The position numbers and the translations under genes were made by a program. A DNA stretch of 50,409 nucleotides from a virus: positions 1 through 50,409 of the IMG/VR virus record IMGVR_UViG_3300027970_000040, one strand, 5' to 3'. Shown here piece after piece: positions 1 to 9,200 of the stretch. The notes below the pieces were generated by a model. The model was not told the origin of the DNA. It did no database searches and saw nothing but the letters and a program-made list of their open reading frames with translations. How positions within the stretch are numbered: position 1 is the stretch's first letter; the number at the start of each line of letters is the position of its first letter.

Positions 1-1572
1 GTCATGTGCTGACACACTTACTGAATCAGGACTACCTTGTTGACCTTTACTAATAGATACAGTCATACCTTCAGTAACTTCTTTATCTTCTAACAATGCA
101 TTTAATTGTTTGTCTAGTGCTTCAAAAGCGAATGCATCATTCTTTACAAACTCTTTTCCACCAAGCTTGAACTTCTCACCTTTTGGTGTGTTCTTAGCGG
201 CCCATGTGAATGGACTTTCTTCAATGTCTGCTTCGGCTAATTCACCTTCTTCAGCACCATAGCTTGCCATTGTGTTTATTACCGGAGTAGTTTCACCAAC
301 ATAACCTTGAATTGGCACTTGACCGTAGCACTCATCTAGACCTTCTTTGTAGCCTTCATGGTAGCAACGTGCTTCTTCCATGTCTTCGTAGTTCTTGCCA
401 CAATGTGAGTGACCACGTAGTCCGTGTGCTTTGCCTTCTGAACGAGCGGCATTTAATTTTTGATCCATACCTTCTTTAACCATTTTCTTTTTGCAATCAG
501 CTATCATTTGTTTTAGTTCTTTTTGATCGCAATTAGGATGCATTTTACAAATTTCTGCTACAGACTTTCCGTCTTTGCACATTTTCTTAATGTGTGCCAT
601 CGATGGTAATTTACTTTTATCAGTCTTTGATTCTGAACCCATATCTTCTTTCACTTTCTTTTTCTTTAAATCGTTTTTACCCTTGCCATCTTCAGCATAG
701 TCAGGGATACCATTCTTATTAGCATCTGGTTTTTTAGCTTCATTGGTTTTCTTTTTCTCATCATACTCAATGTCTTTGGTAACTTTCTTGCCAGCACGTT
801 CGGCTTTATTGTCATCTTTACCTTTGTGACCCATATCGTATTCTAAGTCTTTAGTAACTTTTTTACCTGCTTTTTCAGCTTTGTTATCAGCTTTATTACG
901 GCTTTCTAATGTCAATGGACTTGCCAATGCATCACGGGGAGGCATATCAGCTTCACGAATTTTCTTTAGTTGTGCACCAGCAATGCGTTTAGCTGCCTCT
1001 ACACCATACTTAGGTGTTAGTTTACGAACTAGTGCATCAAAACCTGTTGTAGCATTGTTATGCTTGCCAATGTCGCCTTCTTTCATTTCTTCATCACCAC
1101 CAAACTTAAGTGTACCTTTTTCAGATGCTTGCTTAATCATATTAGCAGTTGCCGCATCAGCAGTACCCATTGGCTTACCATCTGCACCGATGATTTGACT
1201 TGCACCAGGCATTGGTTTAACAGTAATACCCATTTCATTCAATGGTGCATACATTTGGTCAAGATATTCTTTGATGCTATGCTTCTTAGTTTTTTTCTTG
1301 TCATACTTAGGTAACTTAACGTCTTTACCTTTAGTTACGCCAAACGCACTGAAGTCATACTTCTTATCTTCACCTGATGTGGATGTAGCTTTCTTTGGAC
1401 GACCTTTGCCTTTTTTCTCGGCAGTTTTGTCTTTAATCTTATTGCCTTCTTCATCTTCATCGTCTTTGCGACCATAACCACCTGGCTCAGCAGTATGCTT
1501 TAGTCCAGTTTTTGTTTTTTCTGTTGCTTCGTTCAACTGGTCAAGTTGTGATATTAAACTTTTGAAATCCAT
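1..1572 (-). CDS. Lysine-rich conserved phage protein, 3' end outside window
   Basis: An open frame starts at ATG 1572 and runs through the left window edge without a stop (524 codons). The start is preceded by AAGGAAC. The protein is highly charged and modular. It begins MDFKSLISQLDQLNEATEK, where LNE|A resembles a T4 gp21 prohead-protease site. Its middle holds two copies of an about 18-residue unit (DNKAE[KR]AGKKVTKD[LI]EYD; coding roughly 770-890). A calcium-loop-like DANKNGIPDYAEDG follows (about 690-732), then a Cys-containing helical stretch (MCKDGKSVAEICKMHPNCD). I do not recognise a named family. It lies downstream of the 209-aa gene and gp16, in the head/terminase region, and has the look of proteins packaged in or processed with the capsid. 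That role is inference. Confidence 0.8.
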   Translation of the reverse strand, partial: MDFKSLISQLDQLNEATEKTKTGLKHTAEPGGYGRKDDEDEEGNKIKDKTAEKKGKGRPKKATSTSGEDKKYDFSAFGVTKGKDVKLPKYDKKKTKKHSIKEYLDQMYAPLNEMGITVKPMPGASQIIGADGKPMGTADAATANMIKQASEKGTLKFGGDEEMKEGDIGKHNNATTGFDALVRKLTPKYGVEAAKRIAGAQLKKIREADMPPRDALASPLTLESRNKADNKAEKAGKKVTKDLEYDMGHKGKDDNKAERAGKKVTKDIEYDEKKKTNEAKKPDANKNGIPDYAEDGKGKNDLKKKKVKEDMGSESKTDKSKLPSMAHIKKMCKDGKSVAEICKMHPNCDQKELKQMIADCKKKMVKEGMDQKLNAARSEGKAHGLRGHSHCGKNYEDMEEARCYHEGYKEGLDECYGQVPIQGYVGETTPVINTMASYGAEEGELAEADIEESPFTWAAKNTPKGEKFKLGGKEFVKNDAFAFEALDKQLNALLEDKEVTEGMTVSISKGQQGSPDSVSVSAHD

Positions 1573-1584
1573 TTTATGTTCCTT

Positions 1585-2214
1585 TTATTTAGATGCACTT
1601 GCGCCAGTTTGTGGCTTAGGTGGACGTTTGATTGTACTCATTGGGCTCTTATCACCCATTTGCTTGTCATCCAAGTAAGGCTTGAATGGATCGAATGCGT
1701 CAGGTGTTTTTGCACCTGCGTAAGGGGTATCAATCTTTGAACCCTTAGATTGGTCTTTGATACTCTTTAAGTATGAATCGCCGTAATTTTTACTTGCTTC
1801 TTTAGCACCAGGTTGTTCTTCTAATTCAGGATGTAATAGTAATGGGTTGTGACTCATCTCATTAGCATATCCTGCATTCTCACTATTGATACTATCATCA
1901 AAGTCACTTGATATAACTCTAACCATATCAACCTGATAACCTAGTAGTTGTGCAATTTGCTGAATCATTGGCTCTGTCGCTGGATAGCGAAAATCTGCTT
2001 TAATAATAGTAACACTCTGATTACTCAAGTTAGGAAATCCATATGGATCCTTTTGAATAGGAGTCTTTACTGGATCACTAATTCTGATAGGATCAAATTT
2101 ATTAAGATTGTACTTAAACAAATCTATAAAATTCTTATCCACATCGCCAGCAATCTTGATAGTGTAATTGTAAGTATGTACACTTTCTGTTATATAATGT
2201 TTGAGGCTTTTCAT
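1585..2214 (-). CDS. Conserved phage protein with capsid-targeting-like N-terminus
   Basis: This 209-aa protein starts MKSLKHYITES. The YITE|S site closely resembles the N-terminal peptide of T4 internal head proteins (MKTYQEFIAE|A) cut by prohead protease gp21. After it comes an alpha/beta segment (residues about 14-110) and then a disordered, Pro/Lys-rich C-terminus. The ATG at 2214 has CAGGAAT upstream and a GATAAATA late promoter at 2234-2241, so late virion-related expression is likely. It sits between gp16 and the lysine-rich protein. No enzymatic motif is visible. Function is unknown; a head or head-vertex role is inferred from context. Confidence 0.8.
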   Translation of the reverse strand: MKSLKHYITESVHTYNYTIKIAGDVDKNFIDLFKYNLNKFDPIRISDPVKTPIQKDPYGFPNLSNQSVTIIKADFRYPATEPMIQQIAQLLGYQVDMVRVISSDFDDSINSENAGYANEMSHNPLLLHPELEEQPGAKEASKNYGDSYLKSIKDQSKGSKIDTPYAGAKTPDAFDPFKPYLDDKQMGDKSPMSTIKRPPKPQTGASASK

Positions 2215-2233
2215 TTCTTATTCCTGTATTCTG

Positions 2234-2241
2234 TATTTATC
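2234..2241 (-). promoter_or_regulatory. T4-type late promoter (GATAAATA)
   Basis: The minus strand reads GATAAATA, one base from the T4 late consensus TATAAATA. It lies 20 bases upstream of the ATG at 2214, with a CAGGAA ribosome binding site between. Confidence 0.75.
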
Positions 2242-2722
2242 ATTTATCTGTTGTTTTAGTTGCCAACATCTTAAGCAGTTCATTACGGTCTAAACTCTTA
2301 CCCTCACCTAAAGGGGTAGCATTTATTTCTTCTTCCTTGCCTGCTGTTTTTTGGTCTAGTTGTGCTTTTTTAAGCTGTAAATCAAGCATTTTAAGCTTCT
2401 TATTGATTTTAGCTGTTTTTGATGTTATGGCGTGTCCTAAGAAACTACTAGCACTATTAAAGATTTCACTGGCAAAACGACTATCAACCTGCATACCCAA
2501 ATCCATTAAATCTTTATAACTATCTGTTGCTAATCTAGCAAGCTCATCCATCTCAGTATCACTTGCTTCTAATCCTCTTACTTGTGGAAGTGCAGCCTCA
2601 ATCTTATCTAATGCTTCTGCTGTATCCTTTGTGATTTCTTCCATAGTTTCAGGCAAAGCAATGGTAATTCCTCTATCATTGTTTTCAGGAAGCTCAAATA
2701 ATTCTTCTAATTTTTTTGTCAT
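2240..2722 (-). CDS. 16: Terminase small subunit, gp16-like
   Basis: This 160-aa acidic N-terminus/helical protein has the layout of T4-type gp16. A disordered acidic start is followed by long helices (about 58-125: DELARLATDSYKDLMDLG..., then a Lys-rich coiled segment KINKKLKMLDLQLKKAQLDQ) and a polar tail. gp16 forms a ring that recognises viral DNA and stimulates the gp17 packaging ATPase. gp17 is not in the window. The ATG at 2722 lies 4 bases after an AATAAATA late octamer and has no Shine-Dalgarno sequence, so the mRNA may be leaderless. An HNH endonuclease gene lies directly upstream. The assignment rests on length, helix pattern and position next to gp4, not on a catalytic motif. Confidence 0.6.
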   Translation of the reverse strand: MTKKLEELFELPENNDRGITIALPETMEEITKDTAEALDKIEAALPQVRGLEASDTEMDELARLATDSYKDLMDLGMQVDSRFASEIFNSASSFLGHAITSKTAKINKKLKMLDLQLKKAQLDQKTAGKEEEINATPLGEGKSLDRNELLKMLATKTTDK

Positions 2723-3417
2723 ATGCTATTTATTCGGTCTCTGTTGTCCAAAATGTATTTTACTCTATCCCATGAAATTTGTAATTTAATAGATATCTGT
2801 TTAATATTTGTACCACTATCAGCTAACTCAAACACTTGAGGGAACAAATGTTTGTTCTTGTTAAGATATGTCGCAAACATCTGTTCTCTTTTTTCATCAG
2901 ACCAGTTAGAGCCTTTTCTATTTTCCGCAGCCTTCAAGCAATTATTAAGCCTATTTTCTAATGCCTTTTCCGTCCAACTTCTATTACGCATTTTTTCTTT
3001 CATCGCCTCTGATCGTTTAGTACCTTTAACTTTAGGTCCTATTTTTTCAGCATGTTCTTTTCTTTTTTCAGCAGTCCAAAAATTGTCTAATGCAGTTTTA
3101 TAACACTTTCTTGCATATTCATAAAGTCTACTGCATGGTGTGTATCTACCTTCACCGATGTTATTGGCATTTGATAACATATGCAGTGCAAAATTCATTT
3201 TATATTTGTCGTTTCCTGTTGTCATTTTAGTCAACAACAAGTGACATATAAAATGTTCTCTGGCTGTTAGTTTTACCAAGTTGTCAGCATCATTGTTTCC
3301 GCCTAATGAACTGGGTATGATGTGGTGTTTTTCTGTGTAGCCATCAATTATTCTATTTTTGGCGTTATTGATTAGGGAGTTATACCACGAGGTATATTTG
3401 TTGTTGATAAATATCAT
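2719..3417 (-). CDS. HNH homing-type endonuclease
   Basis: An HNH motif is visible: EKHHIIPSSLGG, then NDADNLVKLTAREHFICHLLL. This is typical of free-standing phage HNH homing endonucleases, which cut intron- or gene-less alleles to spread themselves. A C-terminal helix-turn-helix-like segment (about the last 35 residues: SGTNIKQISIKLQISWDRVKYIL) would bind DNA, as in NUMOD-type tails. The frame is open further upstream to a GTG at 3477. I prefer ATG 3417 because AAGGAG lies 9 bases before it and family members begin with this NKYTSWYNSLI-type sequence (232 aa). It is inserted between gp4 and gp16, separating genes that belong to head completion and packaging. Confidence 0.88.
   Translation of the reverse strand: MIFINNKYTSWYNSLINNAKNRIIDGYTEKHHIIPSSLGGNNDADNLVKLTAREHFICHLLLTKMTTGNDKYKMNFALHMLSNANNIGEGRYTPCSRLYEYARKCYKTALDNFWTAEKRKEHAEKIGPKVKGTKRSEAMKEKMRNRSWTEKALENRLNNCLKAAENRKGSNWSDEKREQMFATYLNKNKHLFPQVFELADSGTNIKQISIKLQISWDRVKYILDNRDRINSI
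2727..2734 (-). promoter_or_regulatory. Late promoter abutting gp16 start
   Basis: AATAAATA on the minus strand is followed by GCAT and then ATG. T4 late transcription starts about 5 bases after the octamer, so RNA should begin at the start codon. Confidence 0.65.
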
Positions 3418-3480
3418 TGCTGATTGCTCCTTGTTAGCATTAGAGAGGGTGGGTATTTCCAGTACCGCGATCCTCACTAT

Positions 3481-3488
3481 TATTTATC
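3481..3488 (-). promoter_or_regulatory. T4-type late promoter (GATAAATA)
   Basis: GATAAATA on the minus strand overlaps the 3' end of gp4. It lies about 63 bases upstream of the endonuclease start at 3417. Confidence 0.55.
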
Positions 3489-3936
3489 TTTTATTTTTGT
3501 AATTTGGGTTTCCATTGTGGAACAAATCTGATTCCGTAATTACGCGGAAAGTGTATCCTTGTTGTTTACAGAAAGCCATAGCGGCTTGCCATTTGGCGTG
3601 ATTGATTGCTACAACCATTCTATCTTTGGCACTTGCAACTTTACTTTCAATAAGACTTTGTTTCTTTGGTTTAATCTCTACGACTTCAGCTATCTGTTTA
3701 CCATACTTATTTTGATAAACTACAAAGAAGTCAGGTATATATATTGTTGGTTTGCCTGTTAATGGATGACGATAAGGAACACTAAATGATTCACTAGCCC
3801 AGTACAATACACTCTTGTTGCTATCACAGAAGGTCATAAATGTAAGTTCCCAACCACTGCGATATCTAGGAGTATGTTTACCTACATATTTTGTTGGGTT
3901 CTTGGGAGTATATATACCCTGTGCATACTTAGCCAT
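3484..3936 (-). CDS. 4: Head completion protein gp4 (TnsA-like nuclease fold)
   Basis: This 150-aa protein closely follows T4 gp4. It has a YRSGWELTFMTFCDSNKSVLYWASESFSVPY core, then IPDFFVVY and EVVEIKPKK, the D...E-x-K layout of PD-(D/E)XK/TnsA-type nucleases (residues about 68-90). In T4, gp4 (with gp2 and gp50) completes filled heads before tail joining. The start codon overlaps the stop of the upstream 120-aa gene, so translation is probably coupled. Length matches the family (T4 about 150 aa). Confidence 0.87.
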   Translation of the reverse strand: MAKYAQGIYTPKNPTKYVGKHTPRYRSGWELTFMTFCDSNKSVLYWASESFSVPYRHPLTGKPTIYIPDFFVVYQNKYGKQIAEVVEIKPKKQSLIESKVASAKDRMVVAINHAKWQAAMAFCKQQGYTFRVITESDLFHNGNPNYKNKR

Positions 3937-4298
3937 TATAATACTACGTTTCTAGCAACATTCTGATTAGGTTGAGGTATTGTTCCTATACCATATAATG
4001 CTGTTTTGCTTTTAAAACTGTTAAGATAGTATGTAATAACAGTATTCATTTCTAACTTGTTATTCAAACCTCTGATATAATTTAATAAATCTAACACAGG
4101 TACTTGTGTTTGTTGAGATATTCTAAACAAATGTGCAGTGAAATTATTAGCTATTTGTTTTGTATCACATACTGATATAAAATACCCATGCACAATGTCA
4201 TACTCATTACCATTGACTACTAAGTCAAATGCGTAAAAGTCGTCAAATATTCTTACTGTTGAATCAAGTTGAGTTCGTGCGTCAAGTATTCTAGCCAT
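3936..4298 (-). CDS. Conserved phage structural-region protein, 120 aa
   Basis: I do not recognise this protein. It begins MARILDARTQLDSTVRIFDDFYAFDLVVNGNEYD. It lies between a tail-tube-like protein and gp4, and its stop overlaps the gp4 start, which points to a late morphogenesis role. Its own ATG is buried in a 10-bp perfect inverted repeat with a TATAAATA late promoter in the upstream arm (4297-4327), so expression should depend on late transcription. Confidence 0.75.
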   Translation of the reverse strand: MARILDARTQLDSTVRIFDDFYAFDLVVNGNEYDIVHGYFISVCDTKQIANNFTAHLFRISQQTQVPVLDLLNYIRGLNNKLEMNTVITYYLNSFKSKTALYGIGTIPQPNQNVARNVVL

Positions 4299-4327
4299 GT
4301 ATAAATCTCCTAGAAGTATTTATACAT
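4297..4327 (-). promoter_or_regulatory. Late promoter inside start-codon hairpin (translation switch)
   Basis: Perfect 10-bp arms ATGTATAAAT and ATTTATACAT flank an 11-base loop containing AGGAG. The downstream arm includes the AUG at 4298. The late octamer TATAAATA (4317-4324) occupies the upstream arm. RNA reading through from upstream can fold and hide the start. RNA begun at the late promoter lacks the upstream arm. T4 uses the same arrangement at gene e, soc and 49; its operation here is inferred. Confidence 0.75.
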
Positions 4328-5539
4328 TTAACCTTGACCAGATTGAATACCGGCTCCAGCTGGGCCAATGCGTTGCGGGAATGCTAATACATTAGGAGTA
4401 GGACTACCGGCGCTTGCAACACCTGCCGGTGTTACACTAAATCCGGGATAGTATTGAGTTCTTCTAACTGTCCCGGGCAATGCTTGTTGCGTAGCTCTTG
4501 TTAATTCTCTGTCAATATCTGATTTAGCTACTTGTTTTAGATTTGCATTTTTAAATGTATTGTATGCAGTTCCGGCTATTTGAGCTCCTAGTAAGTAATT
4601 ACCATCACTTAATGCTTGTGTAAATCCACCGGCTGCATCTACTAAACCACCTTGACCTAATATAGTTTGATTAGAACCTAAACGTGATATAGGGCTCAAT
4701 GTTCTATCATAATTAGCATCTAGACCAAATCCTGGTACAGTGTTACTAGGAGTACGACCATCTAGTGCACCTTCAGCATATTGTACAGTTTCATAATCAA
4801 TAGTCATTGTATTAGTCATCGTACCATTACCTGAACTATAATCATATGTATCGTGGCTAAATCTTGTAAGTATAGGATTTATCAATGTGTACAATACAAA
4901 GTTGTGTTGATTAAAACCATATATTTGTATGTTTTTAAAGAAAGGTATTTTACTAGTACCCTGTGAAGAATTGCTCAATGTCTGTGATGGGGATGATGTA
5001 TCACCTATATATCCCCAGTCTTCATCTCCAACTATTGAATTATTGTATAAGTTACGTGAATTATAATCTGCTGCCAAATTCAGTGGTTGATTTGTAGGTA
5101 ATTGAGGACCTACACGACCAGCAGTAGTTGATATTGGCTTGGTAGCATCTTTGTAATAATATGTATAATAGTTATACCACATATTACGAATACTATTTCC
5201 ATTATCGTCATGAAACGCAATATCTATCGGATCATATTTAATTTTCGTTTGTACAATACGTTTACGATTGTATTGATTCATCGTATGTGTATCAAAACTA
5301 TATGAAGGGAGTTTAATTGTTTTTACTGTCAAACCAAAGTTTGTTCCAGTAGAAAGTCCAATTGAATAAACTGCAGGATTTATTTCAAAATATACATGGA
5401 ATAAGAATTTAAGTTTAGGTGCATACTGATATGCATTTGGTCTAAAAGTCTTAGCGGCGTGAGTATAATCTCGAAGGTAGTCGTTGCCGAAGAATCCTCC
5501 GGCAGCGTCCTTAAGTAGATTTTGAAAAAATCCCGACAT
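4328..5539 (-). CDS. Tail-tube-like / baseplate tube-initiator protein
   Basis: This 403-aa protein has a gp19/gp48/gp54-type tube fold signature: GLTVKTIKLPSYSFDTHTM, NQYNRKRIVQTKIKYDP, then DIAFHDDNGNSIRNMWYNYYTYYYKD (residues about 68-140). The core is interrupted by a polar loop and followed by a Gly/Ala/Pro-rich C-terminus. It lies immediately downstream of gp19. It probably joins the tail tube to the baseplate or caps it, like T4 gp48/gp54. Which T4 protein it replaces cannot be settled by eye. Confidence 0.7.
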   Translation of the reverse strand: MSGFFQNLLKDAAGGFFGNDYLRDYTHAAKTFRPNAYQYAPKLKFLFHVYFEINPAVYSIGLSTGTNFGLTVKTIKLPSYSFDTHTMNQYNRKRIVQTKIKYDPIDIAFHDDNGNSIRNMWYNYYTYYYKDATKPISTTAGRVGPQLPTNQPLNLAADYNSRNLYNNSIVGDEDWGYIGDTSSPSQTLSNSSQGTSKIPFFKNIQIYGFNQHNFVLYTLINPILTRFSHDTYDYSSGNGTMTNTMTIDYETVQYAEGALDGRTPSNTVPGFGLDANYDRTLSPISRLGSNQTILGQGGLVDAAGGFTQALSDGNYLLGAQIAGTAYNTFKNANLKQVAKSDIDRELTRATQQALPGTVRRTQYYPGFSVTPAGVASAGSPTPNVLAFPQRIGPAGAGIQSGQG

Positions 5540-5563
5540 GGGTTAAAATTTCAATATAGTCAA

Positions 5564-6199
5564 TTAACCTTGACCAGCACCGATACCAGTAACAATAGAA
5601 CCACCGAGTACTCGACCGATGTTTGTACCAACACCAGAACTCAATGGAGATTGTACTGCATTATCGTAGCGAATTGTCAATGCAATTGTTGCAATTTCAT
5701 TCGAACCATAATTTAATGAACCATAGTTAGCTGTTTTCAAATAGCAACCATAACATTCCCAAGTTTCTAATATTTGAGGAACAGCAGTACCGTTACCACC
5801 ATCTAAGATTTCAATGTCTGTTTGGAACTTGTAATCTTGACCGGTTGCGGCTGAAGCTTGTTCTACCATATCTAATTGTTTCTGAACTTGTTGACCAACT
5901 AATTTAGAAACGCTACCAGAAGCATCATCTCTTAAATTAACTGTCAATTCATTCCAACTATGTCTACCTGCCAAATACAACGTTGAGTTATAGATAGGTA
6001 GTGTAATTTCTTCAAAACTGATTTGTGGTCTATTAATATCCATTACCTGTTTTGTTAGTTCAACAGTTGCGCCAACACCGAAATTCAGAAAGTTAACTCT
6101 GAAACGATATTGTAATTTAGGCATCAATAAGCCCTGGTTTCCACCTGCGTTATCTGACGCTACGGTCATGTTGAACAATGATTGTGAGGCTATAGCCAT
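5564..6199 (-). CDS. 19: Tail tube protein gp19
   Basis: This 211-aa protein begins MAIASQSLFNMTVASDNAGGNQGLLMPKLQYRFRVNFLNFG. It continues with TKQVMDINRPQISFEEITLPIYNSTLYLAGRHSWNELTVNLRDD, the T4-type tail tube core. It forms the hexameric-ring tube inside the contractile sheath. It lies directly after the sheath gene, as in T4 (18-19). The start has CAGGAG upstream and a GATAAATA late promoter (6220-6227). A hairpin separates it from gp18. Confidence 0.9.
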   Translation of the reverse strand: MAIASQSLFNMTVASDNAGGNQGLLMPKLQYRFRVNFLNFGVGATVELTKQVMDINRPQISFEEITLPIYNSTLYLAGRHSWNELTVNLRDDASGSVSKLVGQQVQKQLDMVEQASAATGQDYKFQTDIEILDGGNGTAVPQILETWECYGCYLKTANYGSLNYGSNEIATIALTIRYDNAVQSPLSSGVGTNIGRVLGGSIVTGIGAGQG

Positions 6200-6219
6200 T
6201 TTTTAATCTCCTGTATCTT

Positions 6220-6227
6220 TATTTATC
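6220..6227 (-). promoter_or_regulatory. T4-type late promoter (GATAAATA) of gp19
   Basis: GATAAATA on the minus strand lies 20 bases before the gp19 ATG. A CAGGAG ribosome binding site sits between. Confidence 0.8.
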
Positions 6228-6233
6228 TTTAAG

Positions 6234-6256
6234 ATGATACCCCTTTCGGGCATCAT
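6234..6256 (-). terminator. gp18-gp19 intercistronic hairpin
   Basis: The gp18 stop is followed at once by a 9-bp stem (AUGAUGCCC / GGGUAUCAU, one G-U pair) with a GAAAG loop. No U-tract follows, so this may be a processing or stabilising hairpin rather than an efficient terminator. Confidence 0.5.
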
Positions 6257-9200
6257 TTATACACCTGATATTTCACCTGTGTTTAGAACACGAACCGGTA
6301 TGTAGATGAACTCAGCCGCTTTTACTGGCTCAATCGCAACGTCTACCCATAATTCGTTTCTATCTATTCTTGCCGGTGTATTATTACTATCATCGCACTG
6401 AACGAGATAATCATAGATACCGCGTTTAGCAACTAGATCAACCATCAATGTTTGAATAACACCAGCAATACTATTACGTGTTAACGTGTCATTAGGTTCG
6501 AACACGAACGGTCTAGCTGCCAATGTTAGTTGACGGCGAATATAGTTAACTAATCGTGCAACGTTAGTTCTGTCTAATGCACTTTGTGAATTGAAGCTAT
6601 TCTTGTTACCATAATTCAACAAGCCGACACCAGTAAAGAATACTAATGGATTGATTTGATTGATATACAATACATCACGAATACCTAAGCGTGTCTTGAT
6701 TGCTACAAATTCACCGGTCGTACGATCCAAGTAACCAATGTTTAATGCATTGTCAATATTACCACGACGAGTACCGGCTGCCGCTAACCACGGAAAAGCT
6801 ACTGTGTCATTACGTAAGAATGTGCGTAACATCATATGTGATGCCGGAACAACAACTTCGTTACCTGACAAGTCATTTGTAATTCCACTTGGATAGAATA
6901 GACCCAAGTATGTATTACGTGTAACTAAACCAGTTTCACCAGTTGATGTAGCACCTGCGTCATTGTTAGCCCAAGCTTGAATATCAGTTGCACTATCAGA
7001 TAATCCTAAAGGAGTATCACCGATAATGTAACCTGTCTCACCACGATCCGCATTCAATACAACCATGTTAGGTTGTAGTTCTGGATAATTAGGAGTAGCC
7101 ATCAAGTTGAAGTAATTATCTTCATCACGTATATCTGTGTTTGTATCAATTGCTGAACGCAATGCTTGAACAACCATAGCACGTTGTGCCGCACGTCCCA
7201 TATAAGGAGCACCATTTGCAGTGTTACCACTTACTGTAACCCAAGCCGCTGTTTCAGTTGGATAGCTACCTTCATCTGGGAAGTTAGCTGGTGTAAGGTA
7301 GTTACTACGATATTGTTTAACATTATAACCTGAACGGCGTGTGTTGAATAACAACATACCCTGTGGATATAGTGTTGGATTAGGAGCATCTAAATCTAAG
7401 TAGTTACTTGATAATAAACTAACTATTGTTGGAATTGGATCATCGGTAATACTTGTGTTACCATTTGTTGCCCAACGTGCATCTTGGAATAAGACTCCGG
7501 TTGAACTTGTTTGGTCAGTATTATTGATTAATACCCACATATCTTCACCGTTGACTGCTTGCCAACGACTGATTACAGGATATAATTCTAAATCACTTGT
7601 ATCAAGCCATAAGTCACCATATACTAGTGCAGTGCCATCACTTTGTGTTGTAGGTGCAGTAGCACTAATGATAGGACCATTTGGATCAGTTGTATTTGCA
7701 CCGGATGAAGCTGGTGCACCAGTTGTGTCATAATTGGTATTCTTATAACCAATCCATGCACCACCTTTTTGAACCATAATATCAACTTGGTCAACTACAG
7801 ACCAGAACCAGTTAGTATTATTAGCAGGTTCAGTTACCGGGGCACCTTCGTTAGCGGTATATGTAAACTCAACCCAGTTACTTAATTGAGTTCTATATTG
7901 TGCAACAGGGGCGCCTGATACATATGTTACTGCTGTCACAGGACCAGTTCCACCTCCACCGGAAATTGATGCTACTTCAACAACTAAATCGTTAGCGGGT
8001 GTTGCACCACCAAATACTGTACCAGCAATTGTAATTGTATCTCCTACTGCATATCCACTTCCTCCTGCAGTTACACCGCTACTGTTTAGAATATAAACTC
8101 CGTATAGTGCTTGTACTTGGAATGTTGCGGCTGAACCACTTCCACTAGTAGAAGTTTGTGCTATACCAGTTAAACTTATAAATTCAGTTGGACCATACTT
8201 AACGCCAGATGTTGTACCTATAATAAAGCCAGCTTCTGTGATTAATCCATTAGATACTCCAGTTGAAACGAATGATGAATCTACTGTATCATCCATAACA
8301 ATTTCACCACCTTCAGTATGTGTCAACTGAATAGAACCTTCTGTTGTTACTGTTGCTGTTGTGTATGGAATGCCAGCGGCGTACCAAGCTGTTACAAAAT
8401 CAGTAGCATCAGTATTATCAGCAAGAGTAAATTGATATGCTGTACTTAACGAACTGCTTCCTGGAACACTAACATACACATCCATATAATATGGACCTGC
8501 TGTGAAGTCAGGAGTTGTATTACTACCTGTTATTACTGTAGGGCCAGTTGCAACTCTTTCCCAGAAGTATAAGGGTGATGTAGATCCGGTATTATTGTAA
8601 TTATATTGACCATAAATACTTCCTGCAGGAATAGCTTGTCCACCTGTTGCATCTAACCCAGCAGTCACAGACCAATCAGAAGTAGCAAGTGTTACATTTT
8701 TTGCAATCCATGATGCTGTTGCAGTACTGTATCTTGATATAACAGGTGCTAATCCATTACCGGCTGCTCCTACCTTAAGCCAAACACTACCTGTTGGACG
8801 AGGCTGTGATTGACTGCTTGTCCATAATGGCATTTGAGCACTTGTACCGTATGTCAATATTGGAGTATAGTACGTTCCTGCACTAATACCTAATGCAGAG
8901 AATGAACCTGTCCCACTAATTTCTAAATAAGCGTTTGATGTACCAACACTAACTGATAGACGTTGACTAGTAAACAAACATAACTTACCACTTCTAACTC
9001 CTGCACTTAAGTATGTCCATCCTAGATTATTAATTGCGGTTGCAATAGTAGATACGGTATTACCTGATGAAATGGTAATAGTAGCAGAGAACAAACCACT
9101 CATATTAATAACAAGTGTTCCGCCTGCCGAAATTGTAGGATTAGAAACAGTTGATGTAACTGCAGGGGTATCATTTTTCCAATCACTACTACCTAATATA

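Noticed and set aside
881-1477. Plus-strand frames over the partial lysine-rich gene
   Set aside because: They lie opposite a 524-codon minus-strand frame with a proper start and typical phage composition.
7455-7733. Plus-strand open frame within gp18
   Set aside because: Antisense shadow of the sheath insert; no start signal and no recognisable protein.
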